Assembly (NCBI GenBank): GCA_016177705.1
Contig: JACOUT010000003.1
Coordinates: 310,001 to 374,000 of the forward strand
DNA: 64,000 nt
Source: Deltaproteobacteria bacterium
GTDB taxonomy: Bacteria > Myxococcota > UBA727 > VGSZ01
Reading direction: 5' to 3'
The translations under genes and the position numbers were made by a program. Below are positions 27,599-37,404 of this stretch, piece by piece. The notes under the pieces were generated by a model. It worked only from the letters and a program-made list of their open reading frames with translations. It had not been told where the DNA came from and did no database searches. The stretch's first letter is position 1, and every line of letters starts with the position of its first letter.

Positions 27599-27622
27599 TA
27601 CGACGAGACGTACGACGAGACG
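27599..27622 (+). repeat. 12-bp tandem duplication between atpH and atpA
   Basis: TACGACGAGACG occurs twice in tandem, starting 4 bp after the atpH stop and ending 17 bp before the atpA start. It may form part of the atpA translation leader, or be a recent slippage product. Confidence 0.7.
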
Positions 27623-27639
27623 TACCAAAAGGGCATGAC

Positions 27640-29220
27640 ATGCAACTGCGCGCCGAAGAGATCTCCCGAATCATCAAGGGCCAGATCCAGTCGTTCGACC
27701 AGAAGACCGAGGTGCAGGAGACCGGCTCGGTGTTGGCCGTCGGCGACGGCGTGGCGCGCATCTTCGGCCTCGAGAAGGCGCAGGCGGGCGAGCTCGTCGA
27801 GTTCTCGAACGGCGTCAAGGGCCTGGTGCTGAACCTCAACGAGGACAGCGTCGGTATCGCCATCATGGGCGACGACTCTGACATCCGCGAGGGCGACACC
27901 ATCAAGCGCACCGGCCGCATCGCCGACGTCAGCGTGGGCGACGAGGTGCTCGGCCGCGTGCTGAACGGGCTCGGTGAGCCCATCGACGGCAAGGGCGCGC
28001 TCGCAACCAAGGAGCGCCGGGTCATCGAGACCAAGGCGCCCGGCATCATCGCGCGCAAGAGCGTGCACGAGCCGTTGCAGACCGGCCTGATGGCCATCGA
28101 CGCCATGATCCCCATCGGCCGCGGCCAGCGTGAGCTGATCATCGGCGATCGTCAGACCGGCAAGACCGCCGTCGCCACCGACACCATCATCAACCAGAAG
28201 GGTCTGGGGGTGAAGTGCATCTACGTCGCCATCGGCCAGAAGCAGTCGACGGTAGCGCAGGTGGTCGACAAGCTCACGCAGCACGGCGCGATGGAGTACA
28301 CCGTCGTCGTCGCCGCCAACGCGTCCGACCCGGCGCCGCTGCAGTTCATGGCGCCCTACACCGGCTGCACGCTCGGCGAGTTCTGGCGCGACAACGGTGA
28401 GCACGCGCTCATCGTCTACGACGATCTGTCGAAGCAAGCGGTCGCCTACCGCCAGCTGTCACTCCTGCTGCGTCGTCCGCCGGGCCGCGAGGCGTACCCC
28501 GGCGATGTGTTCTACCTCCACAGCCGCCTGCTCGAGCGCGCCTGCAAGATCACGACGGACGAGTCGGAGCTGAAAGCGTACCCGAACATCAAGAAGGGCG
28601 GCGGCTCGCTGACCGCGCTGCCGGTCATCGAGACGCAGGCAGGCGACGTGTCGGCCTACATCCCGACCAACGTCATCTCGATCACCGACGGCCAGATCTT
28701 CCTCGAGACCGATCTGTTCTATCAGGGCCAGCGCCCCGCCATGAACGTCGGCATCTCGGTGAGCCGCGTCGGCGGCTCAGCGCAGGTGGCGGCCATGAAG
28801 CAGCTCGCCGGCACCATGCGCCTCGACCTCGCACAGTACCGCGAGCTGGCGGCGTTCGCGCAGTTCGGCTCCGACCTCGACAAGGCGACGCAGGAGCAGC
28901 TCGCCAAGGGCGAGCGTCTGATGGAGCTGTTGAAGCAGGGCCAGTACAAGCCCTGGCCGGTGGAGCAGCAGATCGTGCTGATCTTCGCCGCCACGCAGAA
29001 CCGCCCGGGCCAGCGCTATAGCTGGATCCGCAAGTACGCCAAGGCCGAGGTGCCGCGCTACGCAAAGGAGCTGATCGACTTCATGAAGTCGAAGCACGCG
29101 GGCCTGCTCGAGGACATCCGCGCCAACGCGAAGCAGAAGATCGATCCGGTGAAGGACCGCCTCGAGAAGGCGCTTGCCGAGTTCGAGGGGATCTTCCAGG
29201 GCAAGACGGTCGAGGTCTGA
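27640..29220 (+). CDS. atpA: F0F1 ATP synthase subunit alpha
   Basis: A 526-residue protein with the N-terminal [13 protein letters not shown], the P-loop [13 protein letters not shown], the SSN/VASN-type block, [18 protein letters not shown] and the C-terminal [22 protein letters not shown]. It is a standard alpha subunit that binds non-catalytic nucleotide. The start is preceded by AAAAGGGC. Length and motifs match the family closely. Confidence 0.98.
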   Translation: MQLRAEEISRIIKGQIQSFDQKTEVQETGSVLAVGDGVARIFGLEKAQAGELVEFSNGVKGLVLNLNEDSVGIAIMGDDSDIREGDTIKRTGRIADVSVGDEVLGRVLNGLGEPIDGKGALATKERRVIETKAPGIIARKSVHEPLQTGLMAIDAMIPIGRGQRELIIGDRQTGKTAVATDTIINQKGLGVKCIYVAIGQKQSTVAQVVDKLTQHGAMEYTVVVAANASDPAPLQFMAPYTGCTLGEFWRDNGEHALIVYDDLSKQAVAYRQLSLLLRRPPGREAYPGDVFYLHSRLLERACKITTDESELKAYPNIKKGGGSLTALPVIETQAGDVSAYIPTNVISITDGQIFLETDLFYQGQRPAMNVGISVSRVGGSAQVAAMKQLAGTMRLDLAQYRELAAFAQFGSDLDKATQEQLAKGERLMELLKQGQYKPWPVEQQIVLIFAATQNRPGQRYSWIRKYAKAEVPRYAKELIDFMKSKHAGLLEDIRANAKQKIDPVKDRLEKALAEFEGIFQGKTVEV

Positions 29221-29223
29221 CCC

Positions 29224-30111
<888 letters not shown>

Positions 30112-30138
30112 ACAGAGAACGAACCGCGGAGGGGAGCG

Positions 30139-31494
30139 GTGAGCGCACACGGCGGACCCCCCACGACGGGTGAGCTGCTGCGCGGCGTGGTGGCGCTCGC
30201 TTGTGTCGTGGCGGCGCGCCTGGCGCTCGAGCGCTTCGACTTCCATCTTGACGCCGGCCATGGCGGCGCAGGTCCGCTGTTCTCGCTCGGCTTCCTCATC
30301 GTTGCTGGCCACGTGTGCGGCGGCATCGCCGCCTTCGTGCGCCTGCCGCGCCTGACCGGCTACCTGCTCGCTGGTCTCGCCGCCGGACCGCAGGGCGCCG
30401 GCATGCTCGACGCCCACGACGTCAAGGCGCTGACGCTGGTGAACACGCTCGCGCTCGCGCTCATCGCGCTGCAAGCCGGCGCCGAGATCACGCTGCCGGT
30501 GCTGCGGCGCACCTGGTTGAGCGTGGGCGCCTCGGCCATCGCGCAGGTGCTGCTGGTCATCCCGGGCATGGCCGTGGTGTTTTGGGCGCTGTCGTCGTGG
30601 GTGCCTTTCGCCGCCGAGCTGGCGCCGGGCGCGCTCGTCGCGGTGGCGTTGTTGTGGGGCACGCTCGCCTTCACGCGCTCGCCGTCGGTGACACTGGCCG
30701 TGCTCGGTGAGACGCGCGCCAAAGGCCCGCTCGCCGATTGGTCCATCGGCATCGTCGTGGTGCTCGATGTGCTGATCTTGCCGCTGTTCGCGCTGGTGCT
30801 CGCGATGGCGCGCAGCCAGCTCCTCGGCGACCCGGTCAGCCTCGGCATGCTGACGCACATCGGCCAGGAGCTGTTCGCCTCCTTCGCCGCCGGCGTCACC
30901 TTCGGCCTGGTGGTGGGCGTGCTGTTTCGTTTCGTCGACAAAGAGCGCGTGCTGGTGTTGGTGGTGCTCTCCTACGGCGTGACCGCGCTGTCGGTCTACC
31001 TCGGCTACGACACGCTGTTCGTCTTCGTGGTCGCGGGCTTCGTCGCCATGAACCTGACGCGCTCGGGACCCGCGCTCATCTCGGCCAGCGAGACCACCAG
31101 CGGCGCCGTCATGATCGTGTTCTTCGCCACTGCCGGCGCCAAGCTCGACCTGGCGGCGCTGTACGCGCTCTGGCCAGTGGTGATCGCGCTGTTCCTGGCG
31201 CGCATCGCCTTCAGCATCGCCGCTGCCAAGCTCGGGCACCGGCTGGCGCGCGATCCGGCGCCGGTGCGGAAAAACGCTTGGCTGGTGCTGGTGTCGCAGG
31301 CGGGCGTGACCATCGGGCTCGCCACCGTGGTGGGCGACGCCCTGCCCGGCCTCGGCGGTAAGTTCGCGTCGCTATGCGTCGCCGTGGTGGCGCTCAACGA
31401 GCTGTTCGGCGCCGCGCTCACCAAGTGGGCGCTGACGCGCGCAGGCGAGGTCCCGACGGACACGGCCGCCCACGACGAGCCGGCGCGCGCGTGA
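30139..31494 (+). CDS. CPA2-type cation:proton antiporter
   Basis: GTG at 30139 follows GGAGGGGA and gives a 451-residue membrane protein of about 12 helices. The family core is visible: LPRLTGYLLAGLAAGP, TLVNTLALALIALQAGAEITL, DWSIGIVVVLDVLILPLFAL and QAGVTIGLATVV. It resembles the membrane domain of Kef/Nha-type CPA2 exchangers, without a RCK tail. It lies 27 bp after atpG, so a link to proton-motive force or pH balance is plausible (inference). Ion specificity unknown. Confidence 0.85.
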   Translation: MSAHGGPPTTGELLRGVVALACVVAARLALERFDFHLDAGHGGAGPLFSLGFLIVAGHVCGGIAAFVRLPRLTGYLLAGLAAGPQGAGMLDAHDVKALTLVNTLALALIALQAGAEITLPVLRRTWLSVGASAIAQVLLVIPGMAVVFWALSSWVPFAAELAPGALVAVALLWGTLAFTRSPSVTLAVLGETRAKGPLADWSIGIVVVLDVLILPLFALVLAMARSQLLGDPVSLGMLTHIGQELFASFAAGVTFGLVVGVLFRFVDKERVLVLVVLSYGVTALSVYLGYDTLFVFVVAGFVAMNLTRSGPALISASETTSGAVMIVFFATAGAKLDLAALYALWPVVIALFLARIAFSIAAAKLGHRLARDPAPVRKNAWLVLVSQAGVTIGLATVVGDALPGLGGKFASLCVAVVALNELFGAALTKWALTRAGEVPTDTAAHDEPARA

Positions 31495-31510
31495 TCAGCG
31501 GACCACTTGA

Positions 31511-32812
31511 TCAGCGCCAGCGCTGGTCTTGCCGCAACAGCAGCGAGTTGCCGAACACGTACTCAAGGCCGGCCCACGACCAGTAGGTGACTGCCCCATA
31601 GGCGCCGCCGCCGTAGAAGGCCTCGAGCGGCGGTAGCTGCGACACGTCCTTCGGCTCGTTGAGCAGCCCGTTGCGGTAGCTGATCTCACCCTGCAGCTGC
31701 AGCGACAAGTCGTCGAGTATCCGCCAGGTGAGGCCGCCGTTGGCCGAGATCGACGAGTAGTTGAGGTCGTCGAGCACGCTCTGCGCGGTCAGGCCGCCGT
31801 TGACGTCGACGCGCGAGAAGTGCCAGGCGCCGAACACGCGCGCGCGGTGGCGCATGTAGTCGAGCGAACGCTTCAGCAGCACGGTCTCATACACGTAGTC
31901 GGCGTGGTCGGCGCCGATCTCGTAGCGCACGCCGAAGTTCGCCTCGTCCGTCTTCAAGAAGGGCGACAGCATCCATTCGGCGCCGATCAGCGTGCCGCCG
32001 CGCAACAGGTAGTTCTCCTGCGGCACGCGCATCACGTAGGCGTTGGCGCCGAGCGAGAAGCCGCCGACCAGCGTGCGCACCACGGTCCAGTCGGTGCCGA
32101 GGTCGAAATTCTGGTACGTGTCTTCCGGGTCGTCGGTGCCGTCGTCGAGGTGGACGTAGCGATAGTTGGTCCAGCCGTAGCCGTGGAGCCGCCAGGCCGG
32201 GTGCGACCAGTTGACCTCGAGGTTGCCGTACGCCGAGAGCTGGGTGACGCCAAAGCTGTTGGCGTTGAGCCCAAGCGAGGGCGCCAGGTACCAGCCGGTC
32301 TGCTCGTCACCCTTGCGCGCCTGCCGCGGGCCCGCGTCCGGGTCGCGCAGGCGCAACACCAACGCGTCGCCCTCGCTCGTGCCGGGCTCGTCGACGACGA
32401 ACAGGTGCGCCGTCGACTTCTGCAGGTTGCCGACCAGGCGCAACAGCACCGCGTCGCGCGAAAAGCTCTTTGGGATGCGGTCCTCAAGCGTGAAGGTGGA
32501 GCCGTCCTTGCCGTGCACGTCGATGCGGAAGGCGGTGCCGTCGCCGTTCTCGATGGCGCGCACGTGCACCGAGGTGTCGGGGCCGGCCGGTTGCGCGGGG
32601 TCGGCCGCGTCGCCGGCAGCGCGCGCGAAGGAGGCGTTCGAGAAGAAGGCCTGCGCGAGTTGATCGCAGCCGACGCCGGCGTTTGGCAGGTAGCAGTCCC
32701 AGGCGACGTCGAGCGCGGCGCGCGCAGGCAGCGCAGCGCCTACGACCACCAGCGTCAGCACCAGGGAAGGAAACGGGCGCAAGCGGGTTGGTCCGACACC
32801 GATCGTGCGCAT
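31511..32812 (-). CDS. Exported outer-membrane-like protein
   Basis: ATG at 32812 follows GAGGAA at 8 bp; 433 residues with a signal peptide ending ARA. An N-terminal globular region (about 25-150) is followed by a C-terminal series of amphipathic strands rich in Tyr and Trp (WRLHGYGWTNYRYVHLDDG, FSLGANAYVMRVPQENY, LSLQLQGEISYRNG), typical of an outer-membrane beta-barrel. No family is recognised. Transcribed convergently with the antiporter and after the 34270 gene, 90 bp apart. Confidence 0.68.
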   Translation of the reverse strand: MRTIGVGPTRLRPFPSLVLTLVVVGAALPARAALDVAWDCYLPNAGVGCDQLAQAFFSNASFARAAGDAADPAQPAGPDTSVHVRAIENGDGTAFRIDVHGKDGSTFTLEDRIPKSFSRDAVLLRLVGNLQKSTAHLFVVDEPGTSEGDALVLRLRDPDAGPRQARKGDEQTGWYLAPSLGLNANSFGVTQLSAYGNLEVNWSHPAWRLHGYGWTNYRYVHLDDGTDDPEDTYQNFDLGTDWTVVRTLVGGFSLGANAYVMRVPQENYLLRGGTLIGAEWMLSPFLKTDEANFGVRYEIGADHADYVYETVLLKRSLDYMRHRARVFGAWHFSRVDVNGGLTAQSVLDDLNYSSISANGGLTWRILDDLSLQLQGEISYRNGLLNEPKDVSQLPPLEAFYGGGAYGAVTYWSWAGLEYVFGNSLLLRQDQRWR

Positions 32813-32902
32813 GGAGTTCCTCGGAGCCTTGCCAACGCGTGAGCGAGAGACGTCATTCGCCGCGTGCAGCGGATCGCGCAACACCGATCGGCGTAACGAG
32901 CA

Positions 32903-34270
32903 TCACGGCCGGACCAGCGGATCTTTCACCACCTGGGGGCACAGCTCGTCGTCGTCGATCAGATCGAGGCGCACGGTGCCGTCAGCCGCCAGGCGCCAGC
33001 GGTAGCTGCCCGGGTGGGTGTAGCTGTAGACGAGCGGTATCGGAGGAAACAGCGCGCCGCCGCGCGCGTTGCTGACCACCGTCACCGAGCGCTCGGCCGC
33101 GTCGAAGGGCGGGCGGTAGGCGTCCTCCGCGCCCAGGATGGGGCCGGGCGGCGTGCCCAAGTCGCGCCAGTAGATGCGCTGGCGCGAGGGCAGCGCGCCG
33201 TCGACCCGAAGGCACTCGCGCCGCGCGCCGGCGCCGATGTGCTGCACCATGGTCTTGGCCACGCTGTACAGCTCGCCCTTCTTCAACACCGCGTGGGTGT
33301 CGTGGATGGTGGTGGTGCGGCCGCTCTCGGTCGAGACGATCCAGACGCGCGCGGCGCCGTCACCGAGCGGCACCTCAACGCTCGAGGACACGCCGGGCGC
33401 GCGCACGTACACCTCGTTGCCTTCGACCCAGACCGCGTCCACCTGGTCGTCGATGAGCAGGCGGGCGCGCGCGTCCGTCGGCGAACTCGCGGGGTTGAGC
33501 TGCTGGCGCCAGAAGCGCAGCAGCGGCTGCTCGCTCTTGGGCAGCGCACCCTCGTCGAAGCGCGCGATCTCGGTCTGACGAGCGCGCGGCAGCATCGACG
33601 ACAGCTCGCGGCGGAGGCGCCGATCGGTGACGAGGAAGTCGAAGCGCGCCCGCTCGGCCGGCGACAGCGCGACCTCGAGCGCCGCCAGGCTCGCCAGGTA
33701 GCCGTCGATGCCGCCCTGCTCGGCGAGCAGCGCGGTCGGATCGGGCGCGCCCTGGCCGAGGTAGAGGCGCGCGCCGGGCTCGTCGCCGAGCGCAACCGAG
33801 CCGGGCGCGAGCGTGACCGCGGCGGCGCCGGTCTCGATGCTCTTGTGCACCCGCTCGCCGCTCTTGATGGCGCCACGCAGCGAGGCGGGCGCCGCGAAGG
33901 TGGCGCTTCTGAGCGCGCCGTCAAACAGCACCACCTCGACGTCGACGCAGCCCCCGATCGGCACGTCCAACGCGAGCGAGACCGAGCCGACGTAAGGGGC
34001 CGGCAAGGCGAGCGGCAAGAGCGCGCGCGGCGCGCGGCGCGCCACCAGCGTCAGCGTCAGGTGGTGCTCGTCGATCACCAAAGCGGAGCGCTCGGCGCGC
34101 ACCGCGAAGGAGCGAAACAGCGGGGAGAGCCGCGCGTCGTTCCACAAGACGGGCGCGACCTTCTGCAGGCTGCCGTCGCGTCCGGCGGGACAGTCGCCGG
34201 CCGACGCCGACGGCGCTGCGACGAGCGCGGCCAGCACAGCCAGCAGCGGCGTGGCGGTCGTGCTCGTCAC
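32903..34270 (-). CDS. Exported protein of unknown function
   Basis: GTG at 34270 opens a signal peptide (ATPLLAVLAALVAAPSASA). The 455-residue mature protein mixes beta-rich segments and one alpha-rich region (LAALEVALSPAERARFDFLVTDRRLRREL). It contains DTHAVLKKGELYSVAKTM and ends LIDDDELCPQVVKDPLVRP. I do not recognise a family. The stop of the 34288 substrate-binding gene lies 18 bp upstream of this gene's start, so the two and perhaps the barrel downstream may be one transcript. Confidence 0.66.
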   Translation of the reverse strand: MTSTTATPLLAVLAALVAAPSASAGDCPAGRDGSLQKVAPVLWNDARLSPLFRSFAVRAERSALVIDEHHLTLTLVARRAPRALLPLALPAPYVGSVSLALDVPIGGCVDVEVVLFDGALRSATFAAPASLRGAIKSGERVHKSIETGAAAVTLAPGSVALGDEPGARLYLGQGAPDPTALLAEQGGIDGYLASLAALEVALSPAERARFDFLVTDRRLRRELSSMLPRARQTEIARFDEGALPKSEQPLLRFWRQQLNPASSPTDARARLLIDDQVDAVWVEGNEVYVRAPGVSSSVEVPLGDGAARVWIVSTESGRTTTIHDTHAVLKKGELYSVAKTMVQHIGAGARRECLRVDGALPSRQRIYWRDLGTPPGPILGAEDAYRPPFDAAERSVTVVSNARGGALFPPIPLVYSYTHPGSYRWRLAADGTVRLDLIDDDELCPQVVKDPLVRP

Positions 34271-34287
34271 CCTGTGGTTGTAGCGCG

Positions 34288-35541
34288 CTACGGGCTCACC
34301 GTCGCCACGTAGACGCTCTTGTTGCCCTTGACCTGCAAGACCACGGCAGGCTTGACCGCGTCCCGCTTGTCGTTGAGCGTGATGCTGCCGGCGATGCCGG
34401 GGTGATCCTTGGTCTTGTTGATCTCGTCCTTGAGCGCGGGGCCGGACTGGTCCTTGGCGCGGCCCATCGCGGCGATGGCGACCATGGCCGCGTCGTAGCC
34501 GAGCGCCGCCAGCGAGTCGGGCATGGCGCCGCCGAAGCCCGCCTTGTAGCGCGTGATGAACTCCTGGATGCGCGGGTTCGGATCTTCGGCCGAGTAGTGG
34601 TTGGTGTAGTAGCTGCCCTCGATGGCCGCGCCGCCGAGCTCATACAGCTTCTCGCTCTCCCAACCGTCGCCGCCGAGCAGCGGCGCCTTGATGCCGAGCT
34701 CGCGCGCCTGGCGCGCGATCACGCCGACGTCGTTGTAGTAGCCGGGCACGTAGATGGCCTCGGGCTTCTTGCCCTTGATCGCCGTGAGCTGCGCGCGGAA
34801 GTCGGTGTCGCCCTTCGAGTAGGCCTCCTCGGCCACGATGGCGCCGCCGCGCTTCTTGAATTCCTCGACGAAGAACTGCGAGAGACCGAGCGAGTAGTCG
34901 CTCTTGTTGTCCTTGAGCACGGCGACCTTCTTCGCCTTCAGGGTCTCGTCGGCGAACTTAGCCATGACGAAGCCTTGGAAGGGATCGATGAAGCAGACGC
35001 GCGAGATGTAGTCGCCCACCTCGGTGACCTTGGGGTTGGTCGACGACGGCGTGATCATCGGGATCTGCGCCGCCTGCGCCTTGGGCGCCATGGCGAGCGA
35101 GTTCGACGACGCCACCTCGCCGAGGATCACCTTGACTTTGTCCTGGTTGATCAGGCGGGTGACCGCGTTGGCCGCCTCCTCGGGCTTGCCTTGGTCGTCG
35201 TAAACGCGCACCGCGAGCTTCTTGGTGGTGCCGTCGGCGAGCTTGACGCCGCCCTTGCCATTCACCTCGTCGATCGCCATCTGGATGCCGTTGGCGGTCG
35301 ACTGGCCGAAGGTCGCCTCGCTGCCGGTGAGCGAACCGACCTCGCCGAGCAGGATGGCGTCGGTGGGCACGGCGGCGGCGACGTCGACCCCAGTCTTGGT
35401 CGGCGCGGTGTCGGTGGCGGCCTTGTCGACGACGGGCGCGTCGGGCGCCTTGGTCTCGGTGGTGCGCTTCTCGCACGCCGTCAGGATGGTCAACGAACCA
35501 AGCGAGAGAGCGACGATGCCGACGGACGCGAACGCGCGCAT
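34288..35541 (-). CDS. Branched-chain amino-acid-type ABC substrate-binding lipoprotein
   Basis: ATG at 35541 follows GGAGG; 417 residues. Lipobox LTAC (about residue 23) is followed by an Ala/Thr/Asp linker. The periplasmic-binding type I fold starts ILLGEVGSLTGSEATFGQST, with NGIQMAIDEVNGKGG, VKVILGEVASSNSLAMAP and IPMITPSSTNPKVTEVG, as in LivJ-like proteins. It would deliver branched-chain or related amino acids or amides to an ABC importer. No permease or ATPase gene is adjacent, so the importer is elsewhere or the protein acts as a sensor. Confidence 0.92.
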   Translation of the reverse strand: MRAFASVGIVALSLGSLTILTACEKRTTETKAPDAPVVDKAATDTAPTKTGVDVAAAVPTDAILLGEVGSLTGSEATFGQSTANGIQMAIDEVNGKGGVKLADGTTKKLAVRVYDDQGKPEEAANAVTRLINQDKVKVILGEVASSNSLAMAPKAQAAQIPMITPSSTNPKVTEVGDYISRVCFIDPFQGFVMAKFADETLKAKKVAVLKDNKSDYSLGLSQFFVEEFKKRGGAIVAEEAYSKGDTDFRAQLTAIKGKKPEAIYVPGYYNDVGVIARQARELGIKAPLLGGDGWESEKLYELGGAAIEGSYYTNHYSAEDPNPRIQEFITRYKAGFGGAMPDSLAALGYDAAMVAIAAMGRAKDQSGPALKDEINKTKDHPGIAGSITLNDKRDAVKPAVVLQVKGNKSVYVATVSP

Positions 35542-35617
35542 GAGACCTCCGGTGCGCGCGTGTCCTAGCAAGGACGAGGCAAAGGGGAAACGCTGACGTC
35601 GGTGTCGTTTGGACTGG

Positions 35618-36292
35618 TCAGGCGACCGCGCTCCCCTCGGCGCTGTGCGCGGCCTGGCGGCGGCGCTCGGCGGCAGCGCCCTCGACCGCCGCCGCGCGCG
35701 CCGCCAGCTCGTCGAGCGTGTGCAAGCTGACCAGGTCGCGCACCGCCGCCTCGGGGTGCAGCGTCATCAGCACGGTGGCGCTGGCGTCGCGCTTGTCGAG
35801 GTCGACCTTCACGAGCGGCAGGTCGCGCGTGAGCGTGGTGGTGCGTCGCCCGATCCACAGGCGCTCGCCGCGGCGCAGCTCCTCGAAGCCGAGCGGCAGG
35901 GTGGCGTGGACCGGCAAGCCGGCGACGACGTAGAGGTGGCCGACGCGCGCCGTTCCCGAGAGCGCGGCCCAGAAGCCCTGCTCGGCGGTGAGCGTCACCT
36001 CCGGCCGACCGGCCACCAGCGCGGGCAGGTCGATGGCGCGAGTGCGACGGCGGTCTTCGGCGAGGTCGGTGGAGGCGAAGGGCAGCGAGTCGCACAGGCC
36101 AGCGGCGAAGCGCACGCCGATCAGGACCTCGGCCTTGCCGGGCAGCGGCAGCACCACGGTCCGCTTGCCGCGGTCGCGGCCGTACAAGCGTGGTGCAGCG
36201 CGTCGAAGATCTCGCTCGAGCGCCGCGACGTCGACGTCGCCGTTGAGCTTGGCGAGCCTGCCGAACACGAGGTGAACGCCGTCATGATGCAT
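35618..36292 (-). CDS. Hypothetical cytoplasmic protein
   Basis: A 224-residue protein from ATG at 36292, without signal or membrane segments. It has a compact alpha/beta pattern (GDVDVAALERDLRRAAPRLYG, AEVLIGVRFAAGL, GHLYVVAGLPVHATLPLGFEEL) and an Arg/Ala-rich C-terminus. No family recognised. A palindrome lies about 90 bp upstream. Confidence 0.6.
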   Translation of the reverse strand: MHHDGVHLVFGRLAKLNGDVDVAALERDLRRAAPRLYGRDRGKRTVVLPLPGKAEVLIGVRFAAGLCDSLPFASTDLAEDRRRTRAIDLPALVAGRPEVTLTAEQGFWAALSGTARVGHLYVVAGLPVHATLPLGFEELRRGERLWIGRRTTTLTRDLPLVKVDLDKRDASATVLMTLHPEAAVRDLVSLHTLDELAARAAAVEGAAAERRRQAAHSAEGSAVA

Positions 36293-36376
36293 CGCGTCGC
36301 TCCCTGCGAGCTCGGCCGGCGCCTCACCCGCTACTGGGAGGATTGTGCCCCCTCGGTCAGCGAGCGGAAGGGGAAA

Positions 36377-36393
36377 TTGACGCTTTACGTCAA
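36377..36393. promoter_or_regulatory. Inverted repeat upstream of the 36292 gene
   Basis: TTGACG-CTTTA-CGTCAA is a perfect 6-bp inverted repeat with a 5-bp spacer, in an AT-richer pocket of a 201-bp gap. TTGACG can also serve as a -35 box on either strand, although no good -10 box follows. A candidate operator for a dimeric regulator. Confidence 0.4.
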
Positions 36394-36493
36394 ACGACCG
36401 ATGCCGCGGGTCACAGGGACGTGCGGGTACGCTGACTGCGCGGGCAGCAATTGCGACCAGCAGGCAAGCAGGGCGGCTCGACCAGCGGCGCGA

Positions 36494-37147
36494 TCAGAGG
36501 CGCGCGAGCAGTTGGTTGCCAAGCTCGCGCACCTCGCTCGTGGTCGCGAGCAGCAGCACGTTCTTGATGCGCGTCTTCAACAGGCCCGGGCTCTTGATGC
36601 GCGGCAGGTCGATCTCGATGAGGCCACGCAGCGCCTCGGCGATCACGTCCTCGTTGCCGTGGCCGAGCGCCTTCGAGAGGATGTCGGCGTCGCGCGGCAA
36701 CGGCGCGCCTTTGGCGCGCAGTGCGTTCACCACGGTCTCGACGTCGCGCGGCGACGTGGCGCGCCCGAGCTGCGCCACCAGCTCGGCCACCTCGTCGGTC
36801 GGGCCGGCGGCGACGCGACGCTTCTTCTCGTCGACGCGCGCGGGCACCTTCTTCGCCTTGGCGGCGCCGTTGGTGGGCAGCGGCGCTGCCGGGGCCTCGC
36901 CCTCCTCGGCCGCCAAGCCGTGCTCGGCGGCGCCCGGACGCGTCGCCAGCAGGTCCTTCAAGTGGTCGGGCAAGGGCTTGCTGCCGTTGAAGAACGACTG
37001 CAGCTCCTGCTTGTAGCGCTCATAGGCGCTCGAGGCCGGCTTGGGGCGCGGCACGTCGTCGTTGTTGCCGCTGTCGCCGGTTGCCCGGCCGTCCGTGCGC
37101 ACTCGGGTGGGCTCACCAAAAGACTTCTGCCGTCGGTCGAAGGCCAT
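36494..37147 (-). CDS. Hypothetical protein, helical
   Basis: A 217-residue soluble protein from ATG at 37147 with GGGGAA just before. The N-terminal half is low-complexity and Pro/Ala/Lys-rich; a segment ERYKQELQSFFNGSKPLPDHLKDLL lies near residue 43. The C-terminal half (about 115-217) is helical and resembles HEAT/ARM-like repeats (DVETVVNALRAKG, NEDVIAEALRGLIEID, SEVRELGNQLLARL). Function unknown. Confidence 0.62.
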   Translation of the reverse strand: MAFDRRQKSFGEPTRVRTDGRATGDSGNNDDVPRPKPASSAYERYKQELQSFFNGSKPLPDHLKDLLATRPGAAEHGLAAEEGEAPAAPLPTNGAAKAKKVPARVDEKKRRVAAGPTDEVAELVAQLGRATSPRDVETVVNALRAKGAPLPRDADILSKALGHGNEDVIAEALRGLIEIDLPRIKSPGLLKTRIKNVLLLATTSEVRELGNQLLARL

Positions 37148-37226
37148 TCGTTCCCCGTGAAAAGGCTCTGCGTTCTGGTGCGGCGATCGAAGGATCGTTG
37201 CCGCGGGCGTCGACTCTTGCCTGTGG

Positions 37227-37245
37227 CCGCCGCAGTCTGCGGCGG
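37227..37245. other. 19-bp perfect palindrome in an intergenic gap
   Basis: CCGCCGCAG (37227-37235), a single T and CTGCGGCGG (37237-37245) form a perfect palindrome in the 257-bp gap (37148-37404) between two minus-strand genes. It could be an operator. The rest of the gap shows no further clear feature apart from a sigma-54-like stretch that was rejected. Confidence 0.45.
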
Positions 37246-37404
37246 ACCCTGGAAAACGCTCAGCTCAGCCCCAGTCGCATCGCGGTGTTTCTCACTGCCG
37301 CGATTCCGCCCCACTCTACCGTAGGCCTGTCGCGTTTGGCACAGATTTGTTTGCGTTGTCTCGCTTCGCGGCTCGACCGCGCACACCGTGCGGCGTGGCT
37401 CGGA

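Noticed and set aside
37336..37352. Sigma-54-like TTGGCAC...TTTGC stretch
   Set aside because: GG and GC are separated by 13 bases instead of 10, so the -24/-12 spacing is wrong.
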